21,663 nucleotides of DNA. Origin: Clostridiales bacterium (GTDB lineage Bacteria; Bacillota; Clostridia; Oscillospirales; Acutalibacteraceae). Below, in pieces: positions 14,381 through 21,379 of the stretch; within the stretch, counting starts at the first letter, position 1; each line of letters begins with the position of its first letter. The stretch covers positions 1 to 21,663 of the forward strand of contig JAAYKB010000091.1 in assembly GCA_012522615.1 (NCBI GenBank), written 5' to 3'. The position numbers were made by a program, and so were the translations under genes. The notes below the pieces were generated by a model that was not told the origin of the DNA, did no database searches, and was given only the letters and a program-made list of their open reading frames with translations.

Positions 14381-16795
14381 ATGAAATACAACCCGTCGGA
14401 GATTGAAAAAAAGTGGCAGAATATCTGGGAGGACGACAACACCTTTGCCGCTTCCTCCGATACAGATAAACCGAAATTTTACGCCCTGGTCGAATTCCCG
14501 TATCCCTCGGGACAGGGTCTGCATGTCGGGCACCCCCGCTCCTACACGGCGCTCGACGTTGTTGCGCGCGCCCGCCGTCTTCAGGGGTACAATGTCCTGT
14601 ATCCGATGGGCTGGGACGCATTCGGGCTTCCTACCGAGAACTATGCGATAAAGAACCGTATCCACCCCGAAATAGTAACAAAGAATAATATAAAGAGATT
14701 TAAATCCCAGTTGAAAGCGCTCGGATTGTCGTTTGACTGGACGAGGGAAATCAATACAACCGACCCGTCATACTACAAATGGACCCAGTGGATATTTCTC
14801 CAGCTTTTCAATCACGGACTCGCGTATAAAAAGGAGATGGCGGTCAACTGGTGCACCTCCTGCAAATGTGTGCTCGCCAACGAGGAGGTTGTCTCGGGAG
14901 GCTGCGAGCGCTGCGGCGGCGAGGTCGTCCGCAAGGTCAAAAGCCAATGGATGCTCAAGATTACCGAGTATGCCCAGCGGCTGATTGACGACCTCGACCT
15001 CGTGGACTACCCCGAGAGGGTGCGCGCCCAGCAGATTCACTGGATTGGGCGTTCCACCGGCGCACAGGTGCGGTTTGAATCGACCGCGGGGGATCCGATT
15101 TTTGTTTATACAACCCGCCCTGACACCCTGTTCGGCGCAACCTATATGGTAGTCTCCCCCGAGCATCCTCTCCTCGAAAAATGGGCGGACATGATTGAGA
15201 ACATTGACGAGGTACGGTCATATCAGGCAGATGCGGCGAAAAAATCCGATTTCGAGCGCACAGAGGTTGCCAAGGACAAGACCGGCGTAAGGATTATAGG
15301 GGTTGACGCCGTCAATCCCGTAAACCGGAACAAGATACCGATATTCATATCGGATTACGTGCTTGTTTCCTATGGAACGGGGGCTATCATGGCGGTGCCC
15401 GGGCACGATACCCGCGACTGGGAGTTTGCTAAGAAATTTAATCTGCCAATTATCGAAGTGGTCAAGGGCGGCGACGTGGAGAAGGAAGCCTTTACCGACT
15501 GCGAAACCGGCGTCATGGTCAATTCCGGTCTCCTCGACGGCATGAGCGTCGAGGATGCCAAAAAGGCTATTATCGAATGGCTGTCCGAAAAGGGGTTGGG
15601 CGAAAGCAAGGTCAACTACAAGCTGCGCGACTGGGTGTTTTCTCGCCAGCGCTACTGGGGAGAGCCCATCCCGATTATCGAATGTCCGAAGTGCGGACAT
15701 GTTGCGGTTCCCGAGGAGGAGCTGCCGCTTTGCCTGCCGATGGTGGACAGCTACGAGCCGACCGAAACCGGGGAATCCCCGCTTGCAGGCATCGCCGATT
15801 GGATCAATGTGAGCTGTCCGAAGTGCGGCGGTCCCGCAAAGAGGGAAACCGACACCATGCCCCAGTGGGCGGGCTCGTCGTGGTATTTCCTGCGTTATAC
15901 CGACCCCCACAACGATAAGGAGCTGGCATCGAGAAAAGCTCTTGAATACTGGACCCCGATTGACTGGTACAACGGCGGTATGGAGCATACCACACTGCAC
16001 CTGCTTTACAGCCGTTTCTGGCACAAATTTCTGTTTGACATCGGGGTTGTGCCCACCCCCGAACCCTATGCCAAGCGCACCAGCCACGGCATGATTTTGG
16101 GCGAAAACGGCGAGAAGATGTCAAAGTCCAGAGGCAACGTCGTCAATCCGGATGAAATCGTTGAGGAATACGGTGCCGACACCATGCGGCTTTATGAGAT
16201 GTTTATCGGAGATTTCGAGAAGGCCGCGCCCTGGTCGAGCACAAGCATAAAGGGTTGCCGCCGCTTCCTTGAAAGGGTTTGGGGGCTTCAGGAAAACATT
16301 CTTCCGGGCGACGCCATCCGCCCGCAGCTCGAGACCCCCTTCCACAAGACGATACGCAAGGTCACTGAAGATATCGACAATCTCAAGTACAACACCGCCA
16401 TTGCCGCCCTTATGGCGCTGCTCAACACCATATACGAGTCCGGCGGGATAACCAGAGGCGAATACCGGGTATTTCTCATCCTGCTTAACCCGTTTGCCCC
16501 TCATATCACCGAAGAGATATGGGAGAATATGAAGCTCGGCAGGCTGATTGCCCGTTCCGAGTGGCCGGCTTATGACGCCGCCAAATGCGTCGAGCAGACC
16601 ATAGAGATTGCCGTACAGATAAACGGCAAGGTCCGCACCCGCATTACCATCGCCGCGGACTCGGACAGTGCCGCCGCCGTTTCGGCAGCCAAGTCCGATG
16701 AAAAAATCGCATCCGCTCTTGAGGGGATGCAGGTGGTCAAGGAGCTTTACGTTCCCGGCAAGCTGGTAAATCTGGTTGTAAAGCCGGGAAAATAG
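14381..16795 (+). CDS. leuS: Leucyl-tRNA synthetase
   Basis: Class I synthetase that charges tRNA-Leu in the cytoplasm; 804 residues, bacterial length. The HIGH-type motif is HVGH (48-51) in PYPSGQGLHVGHPRSYTALD, and KMSKS is at 579-583. A zinc-ribbon is visible with Cys158, Cys161, Cys175 and Cys178; a second pair of CxxC motifs (ECPKCGH and SCPKCGG) flanks the start of the leucine-specific region. The CP1 editing domain is shown by TRPDTLFGATYMVVSP and GTGAIMAVPGHD. The conserved DTMPQWAGSSWYFLRY leads into the catalytic core. GAAAGGA lies 12 nt before the ATG. There is no room for a T-box leader in the 58-bp gap after rsfS. An intrinsic terminator follows the gene. Confidence 0.98.
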   Translation: MKYNPSEIEKKWQNIWEDDNTFAASSDTDKPKFYALVEFPYPSGQGLHVGHPRSYTALDVVARARRLQGYNVLYPMGWDAFGLPTENYAIKNRIHPEIVTKNNIKRFKSQLKALGLSFDWTREINTTDPSYYKWTQWIFLQLFNHGLAYKKEMAVNWCTSCKCVLANEEVVSGGCERCGGEVVRKVKSQWMLKITEYAQRLIDDLDLVDYPERVRAQQIHWIGRSTGAQVRFESTAGDPIFVYTTRPDTLFGATYMVVSPEHPLLEKWADMIENIDEVRSYQADAAKKSDFERTEVAKDKTGVRIIGVDAVNPVNRNKIPIFISDYVLVSYGTGAIMAVPGHDTRDWEFAKKFNLPIIEVVKGGDVEKEAFTDCETGVMVNSGLLDGMSVEDAKKAIIEWLSEKGLGESKVNYKLRDWVFSRQRYWGEPIPIIECPKCGHVAVPEEELPLCLPMVDSYEPTETGESPLAGIADWINVSCPKCGGPAKRETDTMPQWAGSSWYFLRYTDPHNDKELASRKALEYWTPIDWYNGGMEHTTLHLLYSRFWHKFLFDIGVVPTPEPYAKRTSHGMILGENGEKMSKSRGNVVNPDEIVEEYGADTMRLYEMFIGDFEKAAPWSSTSIKGCRRFLERVWGLQENILPGDAIRPQLETPFHKTIRKVTEDIDNLKYNTAIAALMALLNTIYESGGITRGEYRVFLILLNPFAPHITEEIWENMKLGRLIARSEWPAYDAAKCVEQTIEIAVQINGKVRTRITIAADSDSAAAVSAAKSDEKIASALEGMQVVKELYVPGKLVNLVVKPGK

Positions 16796-16823
16796 CAGGT
16801 TGTCTCCTTTTTGTTTGGTGCAG

Positions 16824-16868
16824 GGGTTGTTTTGCCGACTCGGCAGAGCTCGGAAAACAACCCTTTTT
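16824..16868 (+). terminator. Intrinsic terminator after leuS
   Basis: The outer stem GGGTTGTTTT (16824-16833) pairs perfectly with AAAACAACCC (16854-16863). It continues inward, past single-base bulges, with CCGA/TCGG and CTC/GAG around a GGCA loop. TTTTT follows at 16864-16868. This ends the long upstream transcription run and insulates dnaA from leuS read-through. Confidence 0.9.
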
Positions 16869-17016
16869 GTAGTCTTTATCCTGTTTTGACGTGTCTTGCC
16901 CGCCGGAATCCGTTATATTTGTGATAATAATGAGATCCATATTCCAATCGAAGCCGGTAGAATAAATAAAACCTTCTTTAAATCGGGATTTATAAAAATT
17001 GACGAAGTTTTATCGA
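16869..17016. other. Non-coding spacer between leuS terminator and dnaA promoter
   Basis: No convincing ORF, tRNA or rRNA on either strand. The rpmH-rnpA start that normally lies here, divergent from dnaA, is not encoded on the minus strand. The right half becomes AT-rich. A 6-bp inverted repeat ATAAAA (16992-16997) / TTTTAT (17008-17013) lies just upstream of the dnaA promoter. I saw no good DnaA box in this part. Confidence 0.6.
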
Positions 17017-17033
17017 TTGAAATAACCTTCAAT
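17016..17033. promoter_or_regulatory. Inverted repeat overlapping the dnaA -35 (possible operator)
   Basis: ATTGAA (17016-17021) and TTCAAT (17028-17033) are perfect reverse complements with a 6-nt spacer, covering the -35 hexamer and part of the promoter spacer. A dimeric regulator here would compete with RNA polymerase. Six-base arms in AT-rich DNA can also occur by chance. Confidence 0.35.
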
Positions 17034-17045
17034 TTATGGTATAAT
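17017..17045 (+). promoter_or_regulatory. Probable sigma-A promoter of dnaA
   Basis: TTGAAA (17017-17022), a 17-bp spacer and a perfect TATAAT (17040-17045), with TGG just before the -10 giving an extended -10 (TGnTATAAT). The predicted transcription start is near 17052, leaving a leader of about 187 nt before dnaA. It is the best promoter match I found in the window. Confidence 0.8.
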
Positions 17046-17051
17046 AAACTG

Positions 17052-17238
17052 TGATACATTGTCGTTTTTATTCTCTCCTTTTCCGTTTTCTTTATTTGGT
17101 TTAAGCTGTTATTTCCGGTTTACACCGGCTTTGCATATGTGTTAGATTTTCCCGACAATCCGGCGGGAAGGGGAGCGTAAATTCTCCCTTTTAATCTTTC
17201 TTCTTTTTTACGATTACAATACTTAAGGAGTTTTTTAA
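17052..17238 (+). promoter_or_regulatory. Structured 5' leader of dnaA
   Basis: Three hairpins can be drawn by eye. The first is CCGGT (17115-17119)/ACCGG (17124-17128), with a TTAC loop. The second is TTCCCG (17149-17154)/CGGGAA (17164-17169). The third is AAGGGGAG (17168-17175)/CTCCCTTT (17184-17191), with one G-U pair and a pyrimidine- and T-rich tail. The third resembles a weak intrinsic terminator, and it shares bases 17168-17169 with the second, so the two could compete. The dnaA ribosome binding site AAGGAG (17225-17230) lies after all three. Attenuation is possible but not shown. Confidence 0.4.
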
Positions 17239-18573
17239 ATGGAAACCGTAAAGGACGCCTGGTCCGGAATTCTGGACTATCTTCGCAATCAGGAGGATAT
17301 CAGCGAAGTCGCTTTCAATGTTTGGATAAGCTGTATCGAGCCCCAGTCGATTGAAAACGGCGATGTCGTTGTGCATGTCCATACAAATTTTCAAAAAAAA
17401 ATAATAAGCGAACACTACTCCTCTAAGCTTTGCGACGCCTTCAGGCACGTGCTGGGAATTCCGCTCGGTCTAAAAATCCTGTCGGAGGAGGACTCGGAAC
17501 CCGAAGCGGTTTCTTTTGACGAATGCGACTCCGGAAACCTTTTCGGACAAAAGGACACCGATTACGAATATTCCTTTGAGAATTTTATTGTCGGTTCCTC
17601 AAATAAATTTGCCCATGCCGCGTCGCAGGCGGTTGCCAGCAAGCCCGCGGGCTATTACAATCCTCTGTTTATATACGGGGGCTCGGGGCTCGGCAAAACC
17701 CACCTTCTCTACGCCATATGCAACGAAATTCGTAAAAATTCCCCTTCGGTAAAGATAATATACACCAAGGGGGAATACATCGCCAACGAGCTTATCGAGG
17801 CTATCGGAACCGGAACAACCCCGGAATTTCGGGCGAAATACCGTCAGGTTGACGTTCTTCTGGTCGACGATATCCAATTTATCGCCGGTAAGGTGTCGAC
17901 TCAGGAGGAGTTTTTCCATACCTTTGACGCCCTTCATCAGGCAAACAAGCAGATTGTTCTGACCTCCGATCGTCCTCCGAAAGAAATAGCCACCCTTGAG
18001 GAACGGCTTCGTACCCGCTTTGAAATGGGGCTTCTCGCCGATATCCAGCCCCCCGACATCGAAACACGAATCGCAATCGTAAAAAGAAAGGCCCAGCTTC
18101 TCGATTTTACTATAAGCGACAATGTCGCCGAATATATCGCAACCCAGCTTAAAAACAACGTCCGTCAGCTCGAAGGGGCCGTAAAGCGCATGAGGGCGCA
18201 ATACCTTCTGGGCGGCGAACAGCCCTCCATGATAACGGCGCAAAACGCCATCCGAGACATCCGAAATGACAGCCAGCCGGTTCCCATAACGGTTGAAAGA
18301 ATCATCAACGAGGTTTCCCGCACCCTGAACGTCTCGCCCGAGGATATCCGCTCCAACAAGCGCTCAGCCCCCATCTCGCAGGCGCGGCAGGTCGCCGTCT
18401 ACATCGTCAGGGATATAACCGGGCTCCCCATGAAGGCAATCGGGGCGGAGTTCGGCACCCGGGACCATTCCACCATTGTCTATGCCATCCAAAAGGTCGA
18501 AAACCGGATGGCAAAGGATATGTCCTTTAAAGGAATGGTCATGGATATAATAAAAAACATCAGCGAAAAGTAA
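17239..18573 (+). CDS. dnaA: Chromosomal replication initiator protein DnaA
   Basis: DnaA binds 9-mer boxes at oriC, forms an ATP-dependent filament, melts the adjacent AT-rich DNA and recruits the helicase. The protein is 444 residues. Domain I covers about 1-85 and a short acidic linker about 86-110. The AAA+ core has Walker A GGSGLGKT (147-154) and Walker B LLVDDIQF (Asp210, Asp211). The C-terminal helix-turn-helix has the DnaA signature FGTRDHSTIVYAIQKVE, with Asp409, His410 and Ser411 in the base-contacting loop. AAGGAG lies 8 nt before the ATG. It has its own promoter and leader and is followed by the probable origin. Confidence 0.99.
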   Translation: METVKDAWSGILDYLRNQEDISEVAFNVWISCIEPQSIENGDVVVHVHTNFQKKIISEHYSSKLCDAFRHVLGIPLGLKILSEEDSEPEAVSFDECDSGNLFGQKDTDYEYSFENFIVGSSNKFAHAASQAVASKPAGYYNPLFIYGGSGLGKTHLLYAICNEIRKNSPSVKIIYTKGEYIANELIEAIGTGTTPEFRAKYRQVDVLLVDDIQFIAGKVSTQEEFFHTFDALHQANKQIVLTSDRPPKEIATLEERLRTRFEMGLLADIQPPDIETRIAIVKRKAQLLDFTISDNVAEYIATQLKNNVRQLEGAVKRMRAQYLLGGEQPSMITAQNAIRDIRNDSQPVPITVERIINEVSRTLNVSPEDIRSNKRSAPISQARQVAVYIVRDITGLPMKAIGAEFGTRDHSTIVYAIQKVENRMAKDMSFKGMVMDIIKNISEK

Positions 18574-18709
18574 AATATCGATTATCAACCGTCCTTAAAC
18601 AGGTAATCCACTACATAAACGACCAGTAGTCAACCTTTTCGACATAATAAATATCTATTGTTGAAAATTAATCCACCTCAATTTTTCTTTATTCCGATTG
18701 AATCCCTTT

Positions 18710-18865
18710 TTATTCACCGTTTTTTCACCATTCCACCGACATCTTTAAACAGCAATGTGAATATAAATTTTTCTTTTCACATTTTCAAAAAATTATATCA
18801 CCGCAATTTAACACAAAATTTTTCCTGTTTTTTAAGGTACAAGCCAAAATATCCCCTTTTCCACC
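18710..18865. promoter_or_regulatory. Cluster of six DnaA-box-like 9-mers
   Basis: Matches of 8/9 to TTWTNCACA are: TTATTCACC 18710-18718 (+), TTTTTCACC 18721-18729 (+), ATATTCACA 18756-18764 (minus strand), CTTTTCACA 18773-18781 (+), TTTAACACA 18807-18815 (+) and TTTTCCACC 18857-18865 (+). The first two are tandem and 11 bp apart, one helical turn. The third and fourth face each other. Three end in C rather than A. Confidence 0.55.
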
Positions 18866-18871
18866 GTTTCA

Positions 18872-18895
18872 ACAGTACCTACTATGTACTACTGT
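18872..18895. repeat. Inverted repeat upstream of dnaN
   Basis: ACAGTA (18872-18877) and TACTGT (18890-18895) are perfect reverse complements, with an alternative GTAC/GTAC pairing inside. It lies between the last DnaA-like box and the dnaN ribosome binding site. It could be a regulator site or a small mRNA hairpin; no clear dnaN promoter accompanies it. Confidence 0.35.
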
Positions 18896-18914
18896 AAGAA
18901 AGGATTGTTATATC

Positions 18915-20015
18915 ATGAATATCTACTGTAATAAGCAAGCTTTGATTGACGCTGTAGGAAATGTTGGACACGCCGCATCCGGAAAATCAACATTGCCGGC
19001 TCTCGAGGGAATCCTGCTGCGCGCCTCGGGAAGCTCCCTTTATCTTGCCGGATACGACCTTGATATGGGAATAACCACAACAATAGAGGCCGATGTAAGG
19101 CAGGTGGGAGAGATTGTTCTCAATGCCCGTCTTTTCGGCGATATAGTAAGACGGCTTCCGGATGAAACCGTCTTTATGAGCGTCGACGAAAAGCTCGGCA
19201 CCACCATAAGAAGCGGAAAATCCGAATTTACCATCATGGGAATTTCGGCAAGCGAATATCCCGAGATACCTTCTGTCAGCGACGGTGTAGGATTTACGGT
19301 GCCGCAGAATACCATGAAAAGCATGATTCGTCAGACCTTATTTGCGGTCGCCCAGACGGACAACCGCCCGGTGCATACCGGAATTCAGTTCGAGATGGAA
19401 GACAATATGCTAAGGCTGGTATCGGTGGACGGCTCAAGACTTGCCATGAGGTGCGAGAAGATTCAAAGCGAGGAGTCCCTTAAATTTGTCGTGCCGGGAA
19501 AAACCCTCGGCGAGGTTCAAAAGCTCTTGTCGGACGAGGATACCCCGATGTCCCTTGCGGTGGGCAAGAGGCATATCGTTCTCGAAATCGACGGCTATGC
19601 CGTGATATCCCGACTGCTTGACGGGGAATTTCTTCCCTACCGCAAAGCGATTCCGCAGCTTGTTTCAACCACCGTAAAGGTGAATACGCGAGAATTTATA
19701 GGGGCGGTCGAGCGGGCTTCGCTGGTCATCAGCGACAAGATAAAATCCCCTCTGGTCTGTGAGTTCAGGGACGGTCAGATAATCCTTTCCTGCACAACCC
19801 CGCTCGGAAGCGCCTGTGACAGTATCGAAGCCGTGATCGAGGGCAACGCGGAGGAAATGGGCTTTAACAGCAGATTCCTGCTTGAGGCCCTCAAGAACAC
19901 CGAGACCGACGAGGTCAAAATCGAGCTCGGAGGGCCGCTTTCCCCCATGAAGATTCTTCCGACAACCGGGGATTCCTTCCTGTTTCTCGTCCTTCCGGTG
20001 AGGCTCAAAAAATGA
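18915..20015 (+). CDS. dnaN: DNA polymerase III beta subunit (sliding clamp)
   Basis: DnaN forms the ring that tethers the replicative polymerase to DNA and serves as hub for repair proteins. The 366-residue length fits the three-domain clamp. Recognisable elements are LPALEGILLRASG, FTIMGISASEYPEIP, LFAVAQTDNRPVHTG, LVSVDGSRLAMR and the terminal LPTTGDSFLFLVLPVRL. The ATG follows AAAGGA with a 12-nt spacing. Its stop overlaps the start of the S4 gene by ATGA. Position right after oriC is conserved. Confidence 0.98.
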   Translation: MNIYCNKQALIDAVGNVGHAASGKSTLPALEGILLRASGSSLYLAGYDLDMGITTTIEADVRQVGEIVLNARLFGDIVRRLPDETVFMSVDEKLGTTIRSGKSEFTIMGISASEYPEIPSVSDGVGFTVPQNTMKSMIRQTLFAVAQTDNRPVHTGIQFEMEDNMLRLVSVDGSRLAMRCEKIQSEESLKFVVPGKTLGEVQKLLSDEDTPMSLAVGKRHIVLEIDGYAVISRLLDGEFLPYRKAIPQLVSTTVKVNTREFIGAVERASLVISDKIKSPLVCEFRDGQIILSCTTPLGSACDSIEAVIEGNAEEMGFNSRFLLEALKNTETDEVKIELGGPLSPMKILPTTGDSFLFLVLPVRLKK

Positions 20016-20245
20016 GCAAAGAAATTAAAATATCAACCGAATTTATACGTTTGGACGCCTTTCTCAAACTAGCCGGCGCGGTCCAGACAGGCGGACAGGC
20101 AAAGGCATGGATACAGGACGGCCGCGTCACGGTGAATGGCGAGGTTTGTACCCAGCGCGGCAAGAAACTTATCCCGGACGATACCGTCGGTATTGACGGA
20201 GACCCGGCCGAATTCACCGTTTCGTCCGATTGCGGCGGGATTTGA
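20012..20245 (+). CDS. yaaA: S4-domain RNA-binding protein, YaaA type
   Basis: A 77-residue protein that is essentially one S4 domain. It includes ISTEFIRLDAFLKLAGAVQTGGQAKAWI, with the QTGG turn, then VTVNGEVCTQRGKKLIPDDTV, where the basic RGKKL segment would contact RNA. Homologues lie between dnaN and recF in many Firmicutes (YaaA of Bacillus subtilis, associated with the large ribosomal subunit). The ATG overlaps the dnaN stop by 4 nt, indicating translational coupling, and there is no clear independent ribosome binding site. Confidence 0.93.
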   Translation: MSKEIKISTEFIRLDAFLKLAGAVQTGGQAKAWIQDGRVTVNGEVCTQRGKKLIPDDTVGIDGDPAEFTVSSDCGGI

Positions 20246-20265
20246 CAGGAAGGCGGGATCTCGTT

Positions 20266-21366
20266 TTGATTGTATCCCAACTTGAATTTGAGGGTTTTCG
20301 CAATCTTAAGACAGGAAAGATTGAACCTGTCCCTGAGGTTAATATATTATACGGCCAAAATGCCCAGGGAAAAACCAATCTGCTCGAGGCCCTATGGTTT
20401 TTTACCGGAAGCCGCAGCTTTCGCGGGGCCAAGGATGCCGAAACGGTAGCCTTCGGGAGCGAAAAGGCCCGGCTGGGTCTTGATTTTATAGCGGAAGAGC
20501 GAAGCCAGAGGGCGGAGATCCTGATTGAAAAAAGACGCTCGGCCACCCTCGGCGGCATACCCCTGAGGTCGGCGTCGAGACTGGCGGGCCGATTTTGCGC
20601 CATTGTTTTTTCCCCGGCGCACCTCTCTCTTGTCAAGGAGGGGCCCGAGGGGAGAAGAAGGTTTCTTGACGCCGCCTATTGTCAGGTAAGACCCGGATAT
20701 CTTAAAATTCTTGCCGATTACCAGCGCGTCCTTACCCAGAGAAACGCCCTTCTGAAAGATATAAGGAACGGGGGAGCGAAAGAGGGTCTTGATATTTGGG
20801 ACGAAAGGCTTTCCCTGACGGGTTCCCGGGTTTTTGCCGCCCGCGCGGCATATATAAGAAGGCTGGCGCCGATAGCCGAGAAGATATACGCCGGAATTTC
20901 GGGCGGGGGCGAGAGCTTTTGTATCGGCTACAGCTCGAAGGCAGGGGATGAAAGGACCAATCCCGAGGAGGTTTACGGCAGGCTGCTGACCCTGCTTCGA
21001 CAGGAAAGGGAGGCCGATATTGCCGCCGGATTTTCAACCGTCGGGCCCCACCGTGACGATATAAGGATTGAGATTGCGGAAAGGTCGGCCCGTGTTTACG
21101 CCTCGCAGGGTCAGCAGCGCTCGGCGGTGCTTGCCCTCAAGCTCGCCGAAGCCTCGGTGCTCCGGGAGGAGACGGGAGAACAGCCGGTAGCCCTTCTCGA
21201 CGACGTTATGAGCGAGCTTGACACCACGCGGCAGGATTATGTGCTTAACCATATACACGGATGGCAGGTGTTCCTGACCTGCTGTGACCCCTCGCCGGTC
21301 CTCAGGCTTACCGGCGGCAGGATTTTTCATGTCGAGGGCGGCCGCATAATCCGCGACGCCCTATGA
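20266..21366 (+). CDS. recF: DNA replication and repair protein RecF
   Basis: RecF is an SMC-like ATPase that helps RecO and RecR load RecA at gapped DNA. The protein is 366 residues with Walker A GQNAQGKT (30-37) and Walker B LLDDVMSELD (Asp312, Asp313). The family N-terminus IVSQLEFEGFRNL is present, as is FSTVGPHRDD before a SQGQQRS signature region. I chose the TTG at 20266: AGGAAGG (20247-20253) lies 12 nt upstream and the protein then begins exactly as RecF does. The frame stays open to a TTG at 20230, inside yaaA, but those residues are not family-like. Confidence 0.97.
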   Translation: MIVSQLEFEGFRNLKTGKIEPVPEVNILYGQNAQGKTNLLEALWFFTGSRSFRGAKDAETVAFGSEKARLGLDFIAEERSQRAEILIEKRRSATLGGIPLRSASRLAGRFCAIVFSPAHLSLVKEGPEGRRRFLDAAYCQVRPGYLKILADYQRVLTQRNALLKDIRNGGAKEGLDIWDERLSLTGSRVFAARAAYIRRLAPIAEKIYAGISGGGESFCIGYSSKAGDERTNPEEVYGRLLTLLRQEREADIAAGFSTVGPHRDDIRIEIAERSARVYASQGQQRSAVLALKLAEASVLREETGEQPVALLDDVMSELDTTRQDYVLNHIHGWQVFLTCCDPSPVLRLTGGRIFHVEGGRIIRDAL

Positions 21367-21379
21367 AAGGATGCGGCGT

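Larger units (their letters stand above)
18574..18914. other. Probable chromosomal origin (oriC), dnaA-dnaN spacer
   Basis: A 341-bp non-coding spacer between dnaA and dnaN, a standard Firmicute oriC location. It holds a cluster of DnaA-box-like 9-mers and a strongly AT-rich block: 18761-18840 has 17 G+C in 80 bp, a candidate unwinding element. No exact TTATCCACA is present; the best matches are 8 of 9. The 79-codon open frame here is low-complexity and translates AT-rich DNA; I do not regard it as a gene. Confidence 0.75.

Noticed and set aside
16737..16940. Minus-strand open frame upstream of dnaA, checked as a possible rpmH (L34)
   Set aside because: The translation has no L34-like KRTYQPS or RMKT pattern; it covers the leuS end and terminator.
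18658..18897. 79-codon open frame in the dnaA-dnaN spacer
   Set aside because: Phe/Asn/Ile-rich translation of AT-rich DNA with no ribosome binding site, lying over the DnaA-box cluster.
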